Source of the DNA: a virus | IMG/VR virus record: IMGVR_UViG_3300044981_000315 | Location: 1 to 64,000 of that record | Length of the DNA stretch: 64,000 bases | Direction: 5' to 3' (one strand) | Shown here: piece by piece, positions 50,601-59,284 of the stretch | How positions within the stretch are numbered: position 1 is the stretch's first letter | Layout: each line of letters opens with the position of its first letter | Position numbers and translations under genes: made by a program | The notes under the pieces: generated by a model | What the model saw: only the letters and a program-made list of their open reading frames with translations | The model's database searches: none | Told to the model about the DNA's origin: nothing

Positions 50601-52838
50601 GCGGTTGTTAATGGCAATATCGTTCAAGTCAACAATAGAACCATCAATGTTCCGGTAGTGTATGAAGTAATTGGCGCATCACACACCATCAACAATACTA
50701 TTACCTGGTTTATTTGCATCAATCAAGATGGAGAATATGAGTTTATCGCTTGTACGGATTTCAATCCAAATAGTGCGCCCATTTATTTGGACAACGGTTT
50801 GGATGAAAATAGAATTTTCTATGTAGCCAACCCTAACAACAGCCTGAGCAACTATTATCCAGTTCGCGCTACTTATTTAGCCGATTTAGTTGAGAATCAA
50901 AAAGATGTAGTGTTGGTAGGTATGATTACCTCTACCGTTACTTTACAAGACAGCGTCTATGCTATTACTATCGCCACCCCTACTGTTGATATTGATGCTC
51001 GCCGATTTGTAGCCAATGGTTATGGCGGTTTAACCGCTCCATTTGTCTTAGGTCCACAAGGCAGTTTCCGAAACTTTACTTCTTTAACCAACTGGTTAAC
51101 TCAACTAGCTAATAGTAACTCTACTGTTGATGGATATAATGACGTTGGACAAACTATCAAAGTGGTGGGCAACACCACAGTTTCCTCTACCTATACTTTG
51201 GATTATTTAAGTCAGGTAACTTTTGAAGGCATGGGTGGAAGCATCACTATCACTAACGATATTGGTTTTGCGTTAGGTAGCAATGTTGCCTTCAAAAACG
51301 TGACGGTTGATTATCTATATGATCCAGTAGTTAATAGCGATCCTGATTATTCAGATGGCTATGTATCTAACCCTCTTAAGGCAGCATTTTACGCTTCGGC
51401 TGGTGATGGTTATGGTGAACTGGCTATACCTGGGCGACTTCAGAATGTCACCTTCGAGGATTGTTTATTTACTTCTCCGAACCAAAGTAGATTTGCCTTT
51501 CTCGGTTTCAACCTTGTTTCCAGCCTTTCCACTATGCAAAATATCAGAGTAGTGAACAACAAGTTCCAAACCAGTTTTGATGGTGATGATAGACGAGCCG
51601 TTATCACTTTCGTTGGACCGACTGTTCAATCGCTTCCAACCGTGGATGCTCCTAATGGTCCGCTTCTCAACAATTGTTTAATTGATAATAACTTGTGTAA
51701 TAAGAATCAGCTTATCTTGATTAGTTCGCCATATGTTAGTGGAACAGGTCCAAGTCCTGTTGTTACGAGTTTTGCTGTCCTCGGTGCTTCTACCGTTACT
51801 AATACGGGACCCACTGTTGTTACTGGTGATGTTGGCGTTTCTCCTGGAACTTCTATTACCGGTTTCCCTCCTGGTACTGCCACAGGTGGTACTCATTCTA
51901 ATGATTCTGATGCTATCGCTGCTGCGGTAACTCTTAATGCCGCATATTTGGCTGCTCAAGCACCGCAAGGTGGCACGCTTATCGTAGCTGGTACCTATGC
52001 TAATGGTGCCGTCATAACTCCAGGCGTTTATTTCGCTACTAGCTCCCTTAACTTAACTGGTGGTACTGTTACCTTGAATGGTGCAGGTAATTATACTTTC
52101 CAAATTGCTTCTACGCTAGTAACAGCCTCCAATACTATTATTGCTTTAACTAATGGTGCTAATGCCGCCAATGTAACATGGGCAGTGGGTAGCTCAGCCA
52201 CCCTTGGTACCGGTACTGTCTTTAATGGTAGTATTTTGGCTCTAGTTTCTATTACTGATAATGGTGGTTCAACTGTTAATGGTCAATTATTTGCATCAAC
52301 TGCCGCTGTTACTCTTAATGATACAACTGTTACCATCCCAGGTGCGCCTGCAGCAATAACGCCAGTGTCAGAACTAATAGCTGCTAGCAACCTTAAGATT
52401 GTAGGCAACACTTGTGGCGCCATCAACGTCCTGGTCAAACGAAATATTACGTCTCAACTTCTCGATGATGTCTATAATTTTATGCAGGCATCAGGTACCA
52501 TTATCTCTGGCAATACTTGTCCATTTATTTACTCAGGATATGCTAATGGAAATATCTGTGATGGCGCTGGTAATAGACCGTTTATGAATGGCATCTTGCC
52601 AGCTAGCGCAACTCCACCCATTTATACAGGATACATGTTAATTTCTAACAATGTATGTTCTTACATTCAGACGGGACGCCAGGTTTCCTATGAAGATCCC
52701 TTTGAAGGAACCTCTCCGTTGATTATAGTCAACAATCAACTACAAGCCTATCCCAATATCAATTATTTGACACCTTACTATGATGGTCAAGCTGTGCAAC
52801 TAATTGCTATTCTGGTGGACGAGGTATCGGTGATATAA
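47676..52838 (+). CDS. Giant tail/baseplate protein with beta-helix and DUF3494 domain
   Basis: A 1720-residue protein. The N-terminus (NYPTALDTDVTLTPVNDNLS) and the following helix resemble fibre or baseplate attachment regions. Long beta-rich stretches follow, with nine DGY motifs. From about residue 1140 a parallel beta-helix begins (VTFEGMGGSITITND). It is interrupted at residues 1365-1559 by a DUF3494 (ice-binding-like) domain, after which beta-helix coils resume (ASNLKIVGNTCGAINV). Its TAA overlaps the ATG of the 52838 gene, whose N-terminus continues beta-helix-like coils. It is probably a tail appendage or baseplate-peripheral protein; no catalytic residues identified. Confidence 0.72.
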   Translation: MSNYPTALDTDVTLTPVNDNLSQIGDMAINQLRDAVFAIEQYVGTNPNGVSIESRLGLLVNQEGMINSSVITSLGLVTLPITQDQIADNAGIPESKLQLNFPTLTLYNYIRDLSKDVNLALGWIAVTGSKLEPHLIGAIYRHQMSDIDVSENPAQYLDNVFRTQRNNTNSYTLVNDINNELLAHQWADGSPFGTLQNITTNDGSTYPSYYSHVASSIFLDTSSFVTISQTADDLQLFADFIDHSSIFLLGTRIQNLYANGISRVSTSSSLLIDGYGQSIVPSTPVITYLLGQFGNSSSPMDNINFGDDIVQFMPTNTSNNVFASQFAAVNVGDIIYVNYGTVEVGFIIQEKRYNQNGGNAVYTIRINGKNLAFNSTTATAYIDRSLINTNKYGVLAMAPAFIPGVPLGEPSLIIGNPRGAQALGNGFDASQLNSTHYLLYLGLYPDGIPADGYSILPAIDITGNAGATPGSYTLDSVVQTANLAFRQPGFNYRFIAFEYQGNFGIMLADPYNNASFSIFNGVVNSVGGYDPTATAIAFPNNVVDVFTDGYAAAVDPLGFGLGGANIASPPYQSSYTVGSASLPTQLFVPLKRNNYYVNGVEKEEMAPDGYQVTDTYGDGYWVATVDGYYINPGVSVEKTYSITYDLSATGLEVGKTIVVQSLGGDGTFPLDFGRFIISAVNFGCCPNASTTITVYDSVQGIGFSPDSTSGTNTITSGKVAIYFSSDSVSFNAESATDFSAVNFPFKRHFEVYIDQNAHTFTHERGRMNVSGSNQLINPPSVGGITLASTPSLSYFDLVAISPKLRGYPFGNGVTKITLNILSYNSVTGVYSGYLCSSLGNNLGPLTVGKQGEITRFYDETNIDYIDINLNSTVAISSFANQQIDIQLFPTLALDEQIMILGSCQLNDTNQQLTYLTDRRQFGNVSEAQLTTSALDYIAAPTRLLQENGIVRGFDVVSSPTGAAPFSSEIVMSGGVAVVNGNIVQVNNRTINVPVVYEVIGASHTINNTITWFICINQDGEYEFIACTDFNPNSAPIYLDNGLDENRIFYVANPNNSLSNYYPVRATYLADLVENQKDVVLVGMITSTVTLQDSVYAITIATPTVDIDARRFVANGYGGLTAPFVLGPQGSFRNFTSLTNWLTQLANSNSTVDGYNDVGQTIKVVGNTTVSSTYTLDYLSQVTFEGMGGSITITNDIGFALGSNVAFKNVTVDYLYDPVVNSDPDYSDGYVSNPLKAAFYASAGDGYGELAIPGRLQNVTFEDCLFTSPNQSRFAFLGFNLVSSLSTMQNIRVVNNKFQTSFDGDDRRAVITFVGPTVQSLPTVDAPNGPLLNNCLIDNNLCNKNQLILISSPYVSGTGPSPVVTSFAVLGASTVTNTGPTVVTGDVGVSPGTSITGFPPGTATGGTHSNDSDAIAAAVTLNAAYLAAQAPQGGTLIVAGTYANGAVITPGVYFATSSLNLTGGTVTLNGAGNYTFQIASTLVTASNTIIALTNGANAANVTWAVGSSATLGTGTVFNGSILALVSITDNGGSTVNGQLFASTAAVTLNDTTVTIPGAPAAITPVSELIAASNLKIVGNTCGAINVLVKRNITSQLLDDVYNFMQASGTIISGNTCPFIYSGYANGNICDGAGNRPFMNGILPASATPPIYTGYMLISNNVCSYIQTGRQVSYEDPFEGTSPLIIVNNQLQAYPNINYLTPYYDGQAVQLIAILVDEVSVI
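51768..52352 (+). other. DUF3494 ice-binding-like domain in the 1720-residue protein
   Basis: Residues 1365-1559 begin SFAVLGASTVTNTGPTVVTG and run through GVSPGTSITGFPPG, ITPGVYFATSSLNLTGGTVT, GAGNYTFQIASTLVT, VTWAVGSSATLGTG and NGSILALVSITDNGG. This order is diagnostic of DUF3494, the beta-solenoid of many bacterial ice-binding and adhesin proteins. It interrupts a beta-helix region. Confidence 0.9.
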
Positions 52839-54127
52839 TGGCTATTTCAACAAACTCAAATATATTGATACAGGGTAATACCGTTGATTACGGCACCAAC
52901 ATGGACGCTATCAATGGAAACGGTTATACCAACTGTATTAACTTGAATTTGGATCTTAATCAAGTGGCAGATCCTGAAGCTCAATATGCTCAACCTGGTT
53001 ATGCTAAAATTACTGATAACTTTTTAAGTGGCATACCAGACGCGCCAACCACAAGCGTCCACATCGCTTTAGTAGGTGGCTCTACCATAATAACTAATAA
53101 CACTTTTATAGGTCCCGGCATCCAAAACCAAGGTATCAATATTAAAGCCTATATTACCGTTGATAGCCTTAACGATCAGGTCATTACGGACAATATTTTT
53201 GATAGTCCAACTGTAGATAGCTTGTTGGCTGGAGTTAATGAGACACTGGTTCTTGGAGTGGGTACTAATAGCTTTACCACCACCTCTACTTATCACTCTA
53301 ACAAAAACCAAACAGGCTATTTGCCAATTAGTAAAACACCTAATCTCATTGATTTTGATTATAAATCAGGGCCAGCAGCAACTACTCCTATACAAAGTTT
53401 TTATAGTTTTGATTCCGATCCCGGTAACACCACGGATGGATATGTTAGATGCAAATATGGCAATTTTACTATCGGTACAAAACCATCCCTATCAAATCCA
53501 TTTGACAACATGGTACCACCCTATACTCCACCTCCTCCCGTTAGCACTGGAACGCCCAACTATATAGGTTGTGAAGGAACAGCAATTCTTTATGGACCTA
53601 GTGATACTAGCGTAATTAGTTATACTTTTTCTATTGATGTTAATGAGTATTTACCCAATAATGTCCAAATACTTAATTTTGTTGTAGGTATAACGGCTGA
53701 TGGTTACACTCTAGAAACTGGTGTAGCTAATTATCAATTATGGTCTGCTAGTAGCGTATCAGCTGTTCCAGTTGCCCCTCCAACAGCTTATAACTCTTTC
53801 ACTATCTCTACTATATTAGCAAACAGTTTAGCGGATGTGAGAAATACTATTGGTGTTCCACCCGCTTCACAAACTACGCCAGTAGTAGCTTCTGAGCAAA
53901 CGGCTGGTTTGCAAGTAAAAAATCCAGCTGGCGCTAACCAAGTTACTGCCGCACAACTCAATAGTGCCACTCAATATATATTTTTGGACGTATCTGGAGA
54001 GCCACAATATTTTGTAACTCCTGGCACTAGAATATCCGTTGTGTATCAAGCAACTACTGCAGTAAGTGGTAATACATCTCCAGTTTATATTTATGAGTCG
54101 CCACTTATTGTTAAATATCGTTGGTAA
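52838..54127 (+). CDS. Beta-helix tail protein coupled to the 1720-residue gene
   Basis: A 429-residue protein whose ATG overlaps the preceding TAA. Its N-terminal 150 residues contain beta-helix coils with N-x-I/N-N-T ladders (NILIQGNTVDYGTN, STIITNNTFIGPG, DQVITDNIFDSP), continuing the fold at the end of the upstream protein. The C-terminal half is a different beta domain ending PVYIYESPLIVKYRW. The frames differ, so a simple nonsense split is unlikely, but an ancestral single protein is possible. Two DGY motifs occur. Confidence 0.68.
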   Translation: MAISTNSNILIQGNTVDYGTNMDAINGNGYTNCINLNLDLNQVADPEAQYAQPGYAKITDNFLSGIPDAPTTSVHIALVGGSTIITNNTFIGPGIQNQGINIKAYITVDSLNDQVITDNIFDSPTVDSLLAGVNETLVLGVGTNSFTTTSTYHSNKNQTGYLPISKTPNLIDFDYKSGPAATTPIQSFYSFDSDPGNTTDGYVRCKYGNFTIGTKPSLSNPFDNMVPPYTPPPPVSTGTPNYIGCEGTAILYGPSDTSVISYTFSIDVNEYLPNNVQILNFVVGITADGYTLETGVANYQLWSASSVSAVPVAPPTAYNSFTISTILANSLADVRNTIGVPPASQTTPVVASEQTAGLQVKNPAGANQVTAAQLNSATQYIFLDVSGEPQYFVTPGTRISVVYQATTAVSGNTSPVYIYESPLIVKYRW

Positions 54128-54147
54128 ATAAATGAGCACCAATATTG

Positions 54148-54993
54148 ATGGTGCTAGGAGAGTGCGTCATTTCATCAAACAACTTCTTCAAGTCGGACCT
54201 TTATGGCATCTATCACATCGTGCAAGCGTCGATGATGGTGTATCCTAAGGAAATGATAATAGACACTTTACGTAACTTTTTTTCCAAAGATAGCTATTAT
54301 CATTATTCTAAGGACGTTTATGGTTTCGCCAATACCACTGATCATACCGATTTGCCGCCTGGTGCTGACTTGCCTTATGGTCCGGGCGCCCATCCTGAAC
54401 TCAATCCTAACCCAATTCTCCCTACTCGTTTGTTTATTGGAGAAAATTATCGTTACGATAGTATTTACTATCCAGCTATTTTAGTAAAAAGTGGCGGCTC
54501 TACCTACGTACCAATTTCTATTAATAGAAACCAAGGCACCATCTACTATAGCGAAATGATATTGGAAGACGGCTATGGCAACCAAACCTTGCTCCGTAGA
54601 CCTCAATCCTATGTGACTGCCGGTGTATGGGAGGGCTCTATCATTGTAGATGTTTATTCCCGAAGTTTAAGGGCTAGGGATGATTTAGTGGAATTAGTTG
54701 GAATGTGTTTTGCCGAAGTGAGTTTTGATACTTTACATGAAGTGGGCATTATCGTCAAACCTCCAGTGATTGGGGCGCCTACCGAGGGAGATGATCGAAA
54801 TGATAAGTTATTTAGGCAAAGTATCACATTAAATATAAGAACTGAATGGCGCAGGGAGATCCCAATTGAGGATTTAATCGATACCATTCTTTTTACCGTA
54901 ACCTTTGGAGGTTTAACGGCAAATAGTCCGGTGGCGGCTAATTTGACTATCGATACTGAGGTTAGTATTATCGATATGCTAATAAACACGTAA
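54148..54993 (+). CDS. Tail/baseplate protein
   Basis: A 281-residue protein with a helical start (HIVQASMMVYPKEMIIDTLR) and beta-rich body, containing RNFFSKDSYYHYSKDVYGF and a C-terminal ITLNIRTEWRREIPIEDLID. I place the start at ATG 54148; in-frame TTG 54145 and GTG 54151 are alternatives and none has a clear SD. A separate 36-codon frame (54132-54242) overlaps it in another phase and is probably chance. It directly precedes the sheath leader, so a baseplate or tail-terminator role is possible. The 141-base gap after it holds a 40-codon frame (55011-55133) that I do not regard as a gene. Confidence 0.6.
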   Translation: MVLGECVISSNNFFKSDLYGIYHIVQASMMVYPKEMIIDTLRNFFSKDSYYHYSKDVYGFANTTDHTDLPPGADLPYGPGAHPELNPNPILPTRLFIGENYRYDSIYYPAILVKSGGSTYVPISINRNQGTIYYSEMILEDGYGNQTLLRRPQSYVTAGVWEGSIIVDVYSRSLRARDDLVELVGMCFAEVSFDTLHEVGIIVKPPVIGAPTEGDDRNDKLFRQSITLNIRTEWRREIPIEDLIDTILFTVTFGGLTANSPVAANLTIDTEVSIIDMLINT

Positions 54994-55134
54994 ATAGTCG
55001 TAATCAATAAATGGGTAAATTAGAAACATTAAGACCAACAAAGCTAACAAAACGCATTAATATATCCTGGAGAATAGGAATATTATTACATTTTAGTAGG
55101 CAACCCATCAAACAGAGTGAGATAAGGATTTAAC

Positions 55135-58100
55135 ATGGCGGATATCCAAGGAGCTACAAATGCATTACCAGGCGTCTTTACGCTAGTTCAGACGCAAGCC
55201 GCTGGTGCCGCTATTCCAGGCGGTTCTCGCGTAACTGCTATGATTGGTCAAGGCCAAACCAACGGTACCATCGTGGCTCAGGCTCAAGGTGGCGGTCTAG
55301 ACGGTTTAGATCCAACTTATACTTCTACTAGTGGTTCTGACGGTAGGCACTTTCTTATTACTGGTGCCCCTCTTATTCCAAATAGAACGACTTTGTTTTT
55401 GAACGGTATTCCTTTGGTGGGTATGGAGTCTGTCATTACCGCTACCACTACTTTTAGCAATCAGTTTCAGTATTTGCTAGATCCAGTTACCGGTGAAATT
55501 TTACTACAATCTGCTTATATAGTTAATCAAGGTGGCGCTTTTTATGTGCCACTTTCCACTAACGTAGGTTTGGGAGTTATCAACGGCTTGACCTTAGTGG
55601 ATGTTAACGCTCCACCAGAGACTTGGACCGTTCGTTGTATAGCTGTGCAAAGAAACTCTATGAATCAACCTATCGGCGGTACTGCTCAGTTTATCGCCAT
55701 CGGTTCTGTTTCTGGTGCTCAAGTAGATGCTAATGGCAACCCAATCATTTGGATGGTAGCTAATGGTTCCGCTCCATCAATTCTATCTTTTGGTATTTTG
55801 GCAGGTTCTGGTATTACTAATACCGGAGCTTCTACAGTTACTGGCGATGTTGGTACCTATCCAACTACCACCGAAACAGGTTTCGGAACCCTCACCATTA
55901 ATGGTACCAACCATATGGGAGACTCGGTAACTCAAGCCGCCAAAACTGCCTTAACTGCTGCCTATAATGCGGCTCAAGCTCTATCTGGTGCTGTTACCAT
56001 TCCAACCGACCTTAATGGACAGACTTTAACTCCTGGTGTTTATAGTTCTCTTTCTGGAACTTTTATGAACACTGGAACACTAACCCTTAATGGTGCTGGT
56101 AGCTATACTTTCCAGATGGCCACCACCCTAGTGACTGCTGCCTCCAGTACTGTCGTTTTGACAGGTGGTGCAACTGCTGCTAATATTACCTGGGCAGTAG
56201 GCAGTTCTGCTACTCTCGGTACCTCTTCTCATCTTGAAGGTAGTATTCTCGCCCTCACTTCTATCACTGCTACTACTGGCGCTACTGTTAATGGTAGTTT
56301 GTTAGCTCAAAACGGCGCTGTGACTTTGGATACCAATACTATTACAGCGACTGCGACTCCATCTACTTCACCATCAGGTACTGTCTCTAATGGTATTTTG
56401 AAATTCAGTATCTCTGAAACGCAAGTGATGAATGTGGTGGTTTCGCCATTCGTACCAGGCGATGCTTTCACCATTGTTGTTAATAGTGGTGTGTTGCTGA
56501 AGAATGATGCCTTAACTGCTACTTATATTCCGGTAGCCAACATTAATGCTCCTACTTTGACTCAGGGTCTTAACCAAGTAGTTACTCAATTTGGAACTCC
56601 TAGTTTAGATAATAGCTTGTCTTTGGGTGCTCAATTGTTCTATGCTAATGGAGCTTCCAGCCTTATTTGTGTACAGGCAGCCCCTCCACTTCCACGTAGA
56701 ACTTTCTTCAACCTATCTCCTTCGGTCAATGCTGCCTCCACTAATGATGATGATTTTATCTTCCCATTGCCAGTGGGCGTGGTACCAGCTTTTGATGATG
56801 ATATCTATTTCTTTGTCACCAACAACAGCACCCAGGTAGAAACACAACTTTTACCTAACAAACAAACTTACTATACCCTAGGCACTGCCGGTAATCCAAC
56901 TCAAAATCAATTCATTATGAGCAATGCTCCAGCTCCTACTGGTTTCTCCTACTTTTATACCGTCATTCAAAGTTTCGAGACGGTAGTTAGTGGTTTTGAC
57001 GGATATATAGCTCCAATCAACTCAGCTCTACCTAACCAGGGCGCCTTTAGTTCTTCGGTTACTTTTGACAATACTTACATCGGTTTAGAACTTAAAGTCA
57101 TTGATGCTGTTAACTTCGCCAACATCAATACGTATACGGTAACTAACGTAGTTAATGGTGTCTTGTATGTAACTGGACCCGTACCTCTTGCTAATTTCAC
57201 AAACCAGAATCCAACTACTTTCGAGTTGATTGACCCAGTGGATGGCTTACCTGTAACAGGTGGCAGTGGTACTGACGGCGTATTGACTATTGCTGGTGCT
57301 GGGCTAGGTAACTTAACTAGCACGGCTGTCGATTTCTCCCCTTTTAATAGCAAGCTCAATATCAACGGATACCAGCTTCAAATCAATGGATCTGCCAACA
57401 ATGATGGTCTTTACTATATTGTTGGATTTGACTCCATAACCAATACGTTAACCCTACAAACTACAGTGGTATCCGAACATAATCTTCGTTATGAGGTTAT
57501 CAATCCAGCTTTGGAAAGCAACTATATCGTTGTCAACCATAACGTAGTACCAAATGGTTATGGTCTCAGCGTCAGTTTGGTAGATAACCGTGATGCTACT
57601 TTCTACGATGCTGGATGGATCAATGCCCTAGCTGCTCTAGAAACAGTAGAATGCGATATTTTGGTTCCACTACCAAACCAGACCATTAGCGTTATTTTCC
57701 AGAACTGTGTTAACCACTGTATTGCCATGAGCAACATTGTTAACAAGAAGGAACGCGTATTGTTCATCGGAGCTATCAACGGTTTGACTCCAGCCAACTT
57801 GACTGGTGCTCAATTAGCCGCAGTAGAAGACCTAGGACCACTAGAAGGTATTCCAGGTTCCAACCCAAGCTTGATTCTACAGGCCAACCCACAAGACTTA
57901 GCCAACTATTCTGTCGCTGCCGCTTATGGTGATACTTACCGTGTAGTCTACTTCTACCCTGACCAAATCATTGTAGCTGTATCAAGTGGTAATATCCTTA
58001 TCGATGGTTTCTACATCGCTGCCGCTGCCGCTGGTTATGAGTCTGCGGATATAATCATACAAAACCCAATTACCAACAAGGTATTTTCAGGCTTCACTAT

Positions 58101-58545
58101 CCTAGGTAATAAAACCTTCTCTACTCTAACTTTGGAACAACTAGCTGCTGCCGGAGTCTGTACTCTACAACCAGTAGCCGGAGGCGGTACTGTCATTTGG
58201 GGCATCACTACTTCTCAAAGCGGTTTTCCAGAAGAACAAGAAGTTTCTATCGTCTTTATCCGAGACAGAGTGGCCAAGGTATTAAGAGCTGCCTTCAAAG
58301 GTTTCATTGGCACTCCGCAAGATGTTAATACGGCTGCCGCCCTTAATACGGAAGCTGTGGAAACCCTTAACTCCTTGGTTGGTCAAGGATTGCTAACTGC
58401 TTATACTAACTTGAATGTTTATCAGGACACTGTAGACCCTCGTCAATGGAACATCTCAGTATTGGTTAGCCCAGCTTTCCCAATCAACTGGATCTTTATA
58501 ACCGTTAATGTTGGCAATCTAAATCTTGCTAGCTCTACTGGTTAA
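55135..58545 (+). CDS. Tail sheath protein with an inserted DUF3494 domain
   Basis: A 1136-residue protein with SD AAGGA, much longer than typical sheaths (about 400-700). N-terminal residues 5-40 (NALPGVFTLVQTQAAGA) resemble sheath openings. Residues 145-450 hold a domain shared with the baseplate protein at 43889, interrupted at residues 218-405 by a DUF3494 domain. The C-terminal third carries sheath-like features: a helix region around CDILVPLPNQTISV, then IVFIRDRVAKVLRAAFKGFIGTPQ-type residues and a closing strand-helix-strand ending PINWIFITVNVGN. The tail-tube gene follows immediately, as sheath and tube genes do in myoviruses. The sheath contracts to drive the tube into the host. Confidence 0.85.
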   Translation: MADIQGATNALPGVFTLVQTQAAGAAIPGGSRVTAMIGQGQTNGTIVAQAQGGGLDGLDPTYTSTSGSDGRHFLITGAPLIPNRTTLFLNGIPLVGMESVITATTTFSNQFQYLLDPVTGEILLQSAYIVNQGGAFYVPLSTNVGLGVINGLTLVDVNAPPETWTVRCIAVQRNSMNQPIGGTAQFIAIGSVSGAQVDANGNPIIWMVANGSAPSILSFGILAGSGITNTGASTVTGDVGTYPTTTETGFGTLTINGTNHMGDSVTQAAKTALTAAYNAAQALSGAVTIPTDLNGQTLTPGVYSSLSGTFMNTGTLTLNGAGSYTFQMATTLVTAASSTVVLTGGATAANITWAVGSSATLGTSSHLEGSILALTSITATTGATVNGSLLAQNGAVTLDTNTITATATPSTSPSGTVSNGILKFSISETQVMNVVVSPFVPGDAFTIVVNSGVLLKNDALTATYIPVANINAPTLTQGLNQVVTQFGTPSLDNSLSLGAQLFYANGASSLICVQAAPPLPRRTFFNLSPSVNAASTNDDDFIFPLPVGVVPAFDDDIYFFVTNNSTQVETQLLPNKQTYYTLGTAGNPTQNQFIMSNAPAPTGFSYFYTVIQSFETVVSGFDGYIAPINSALPNQGAFSSSVTFDNTYIGLELKVIDAVNFANINTYTVTNVVNGVLYVTGPVPLANFTNQNPTTFELIDPVDGLPVTGGSGTDGVLTIAGAGLGNLTSTAVDFSPFNSKLNINGYQLQINGSANNDGLYYIVGFDSITNTLTLQTTVVSEHNLRYEVINPALESNYIVVNHNVVPNGYGLSVSLVDNRDATFYDAGWINALAALETVECDILVPLPNQTISVIFQNCVNHCIAMSNIVNKKERVLFIGAINGLTPANLTGAQLAAVEDLGPLEGIPGSNPSLILQANPQDLANYSVAAAYGDTYRVVYFYPDQIIVAVSSGNILIDGFYIAAAAAGYESADIIIQNPITNKVFSGFTILGNKTFSTLTLEQLAAAGVCTLQPVAGGGTVIWGITTSQSGFPEEQEVSIVFIRDRVAKVLRAAFKGFIGTPQDVNTAAALNTEAVETLNSLVGQGLLTAYTNLNVYQDTVDPRQWNISVLVSPAFPINWIFITVNVGNLNLASSTG
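55786..56350 (+). other. DUF3494 ice-binding-like domain inside the tail sheath
   Basis: Residues 218-405 run from SFGILAGSGITNTGASTVTG through LTPGVYSSLSGTFMNTGTLT, GAGSYTFQMATTLVT, ITWAVGSSATLGTS and EGSILALTSITATTGATVNG to AVTLDTNTIT. All characteristic DUF3494 blocks are present. It splits another domain, whose first part ends near IIWMVANGS and second part resumes at GTVSNGILKFSIS. Confidence 0.92.
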
Positions 58546-58603
58546 ATAGATAAGGCATAATTACACATAGTGATATAGTTTTAACTATCTAGGGAGTTTC
58601 AAT

Positions 58604-59272
58604 ATGGCCACCGCGCCCAACACAGGTTCTACACTAACTTATCCAAACGGTGCGAATAAAACCTCCACCGCTATCTCGACTAATATCATCATTACGGTGA
58701 GAACTCCAGCTGGACCCGTTCCGGTAGGTGCCGTTCAATCCATGGCCATCTCCGAAAAGAGATCCATCAAGATGATCGATGAAGTGGGTACTGATGGGCA
58801 TATCGACTCCGTCCCCAACCAATCTACCAATATTACGGGTACTTGTCAGCGTGTTAGATTCGACCGACTACGTATTGCAGAAGCTTTCGATCGTGGTTTT
58901 ATCCATGTCGCTTCTCAAATCTACCCTTTTGATATTATCATCTTTGATAAGCAAAAGTTAGCTGTCGGTTTGCAAATTTCTACCACTATTAAGAACGTTT
59001 GGATTGCTGGTATCGACTACACTTACCAAATCAGCGATTGGGTTATTACCGATAGCATGACTTGGGAAGCGGAAACAATTTATTCTATTTTGAATAATGG
59101 ATCTAATACACCAGTGGCTCAAGGCGGCGAAATTGGTTTGGCCTTTAGCAATATCCCAATTGAACGTGCTACTGATACGGGTCTTAATGGTCGTCGTGGA
59201 TCGTTAGATTCGCCCGGATTGATCGACCTCGGATCGGCTGCTTATAGTCCTCCTGGCACCGCAATCTTCTAA
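58604..59272 (+). CDS. Tail tube protein
   Basis: A 222-residue protein with SD AGGGAG, next to the sheath gene. The middle part (AISEKRSIKMIDEVGTDGHI, then QSTNITGTCQRVRFDRLRIAEAF) and the beta-rich remainder fit the tail-tube fold shared by T4 gp19-like proteins. Length is slightly above the usual 160-200. It would form the inner tube around the tape measure. A hairpin and terminator follow. Confidence 0.85.
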   Translation: MATAPNTGSTLTYPNGANKTSTAISTNIIITVRTPAGPVPVGAVQSMAISEKRSIKMIDEVGTDGHIDSVPNQSTNITGTCQRVRFDRLRIAEAFDRGFIHVASQIYPFDIIIFDKQKLAVGLQISTTIKNVWIAGIDYTYQISDWVITDSMTWEAETIYSILNNGSNTPVAQGGEIGLAFSNIPIERATDTGLNGRRGSLDSPGLIDLGSAAYSPPGTAIF

Positions 59273-59284
59273 TCAATTTTTAAT

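Noticed and set aside
54132-54242. 36-codon frame after the beta-helix gene
   Set aside because: The overlapping frame continues for 281 residues; the short frame has no further support.
55011-55133. 40-codon frame in the sheath leader
   Set aside because: It has no SD, no domain and low-complexity residues; it ends one base before the sheath start by chance as far as can be seen.
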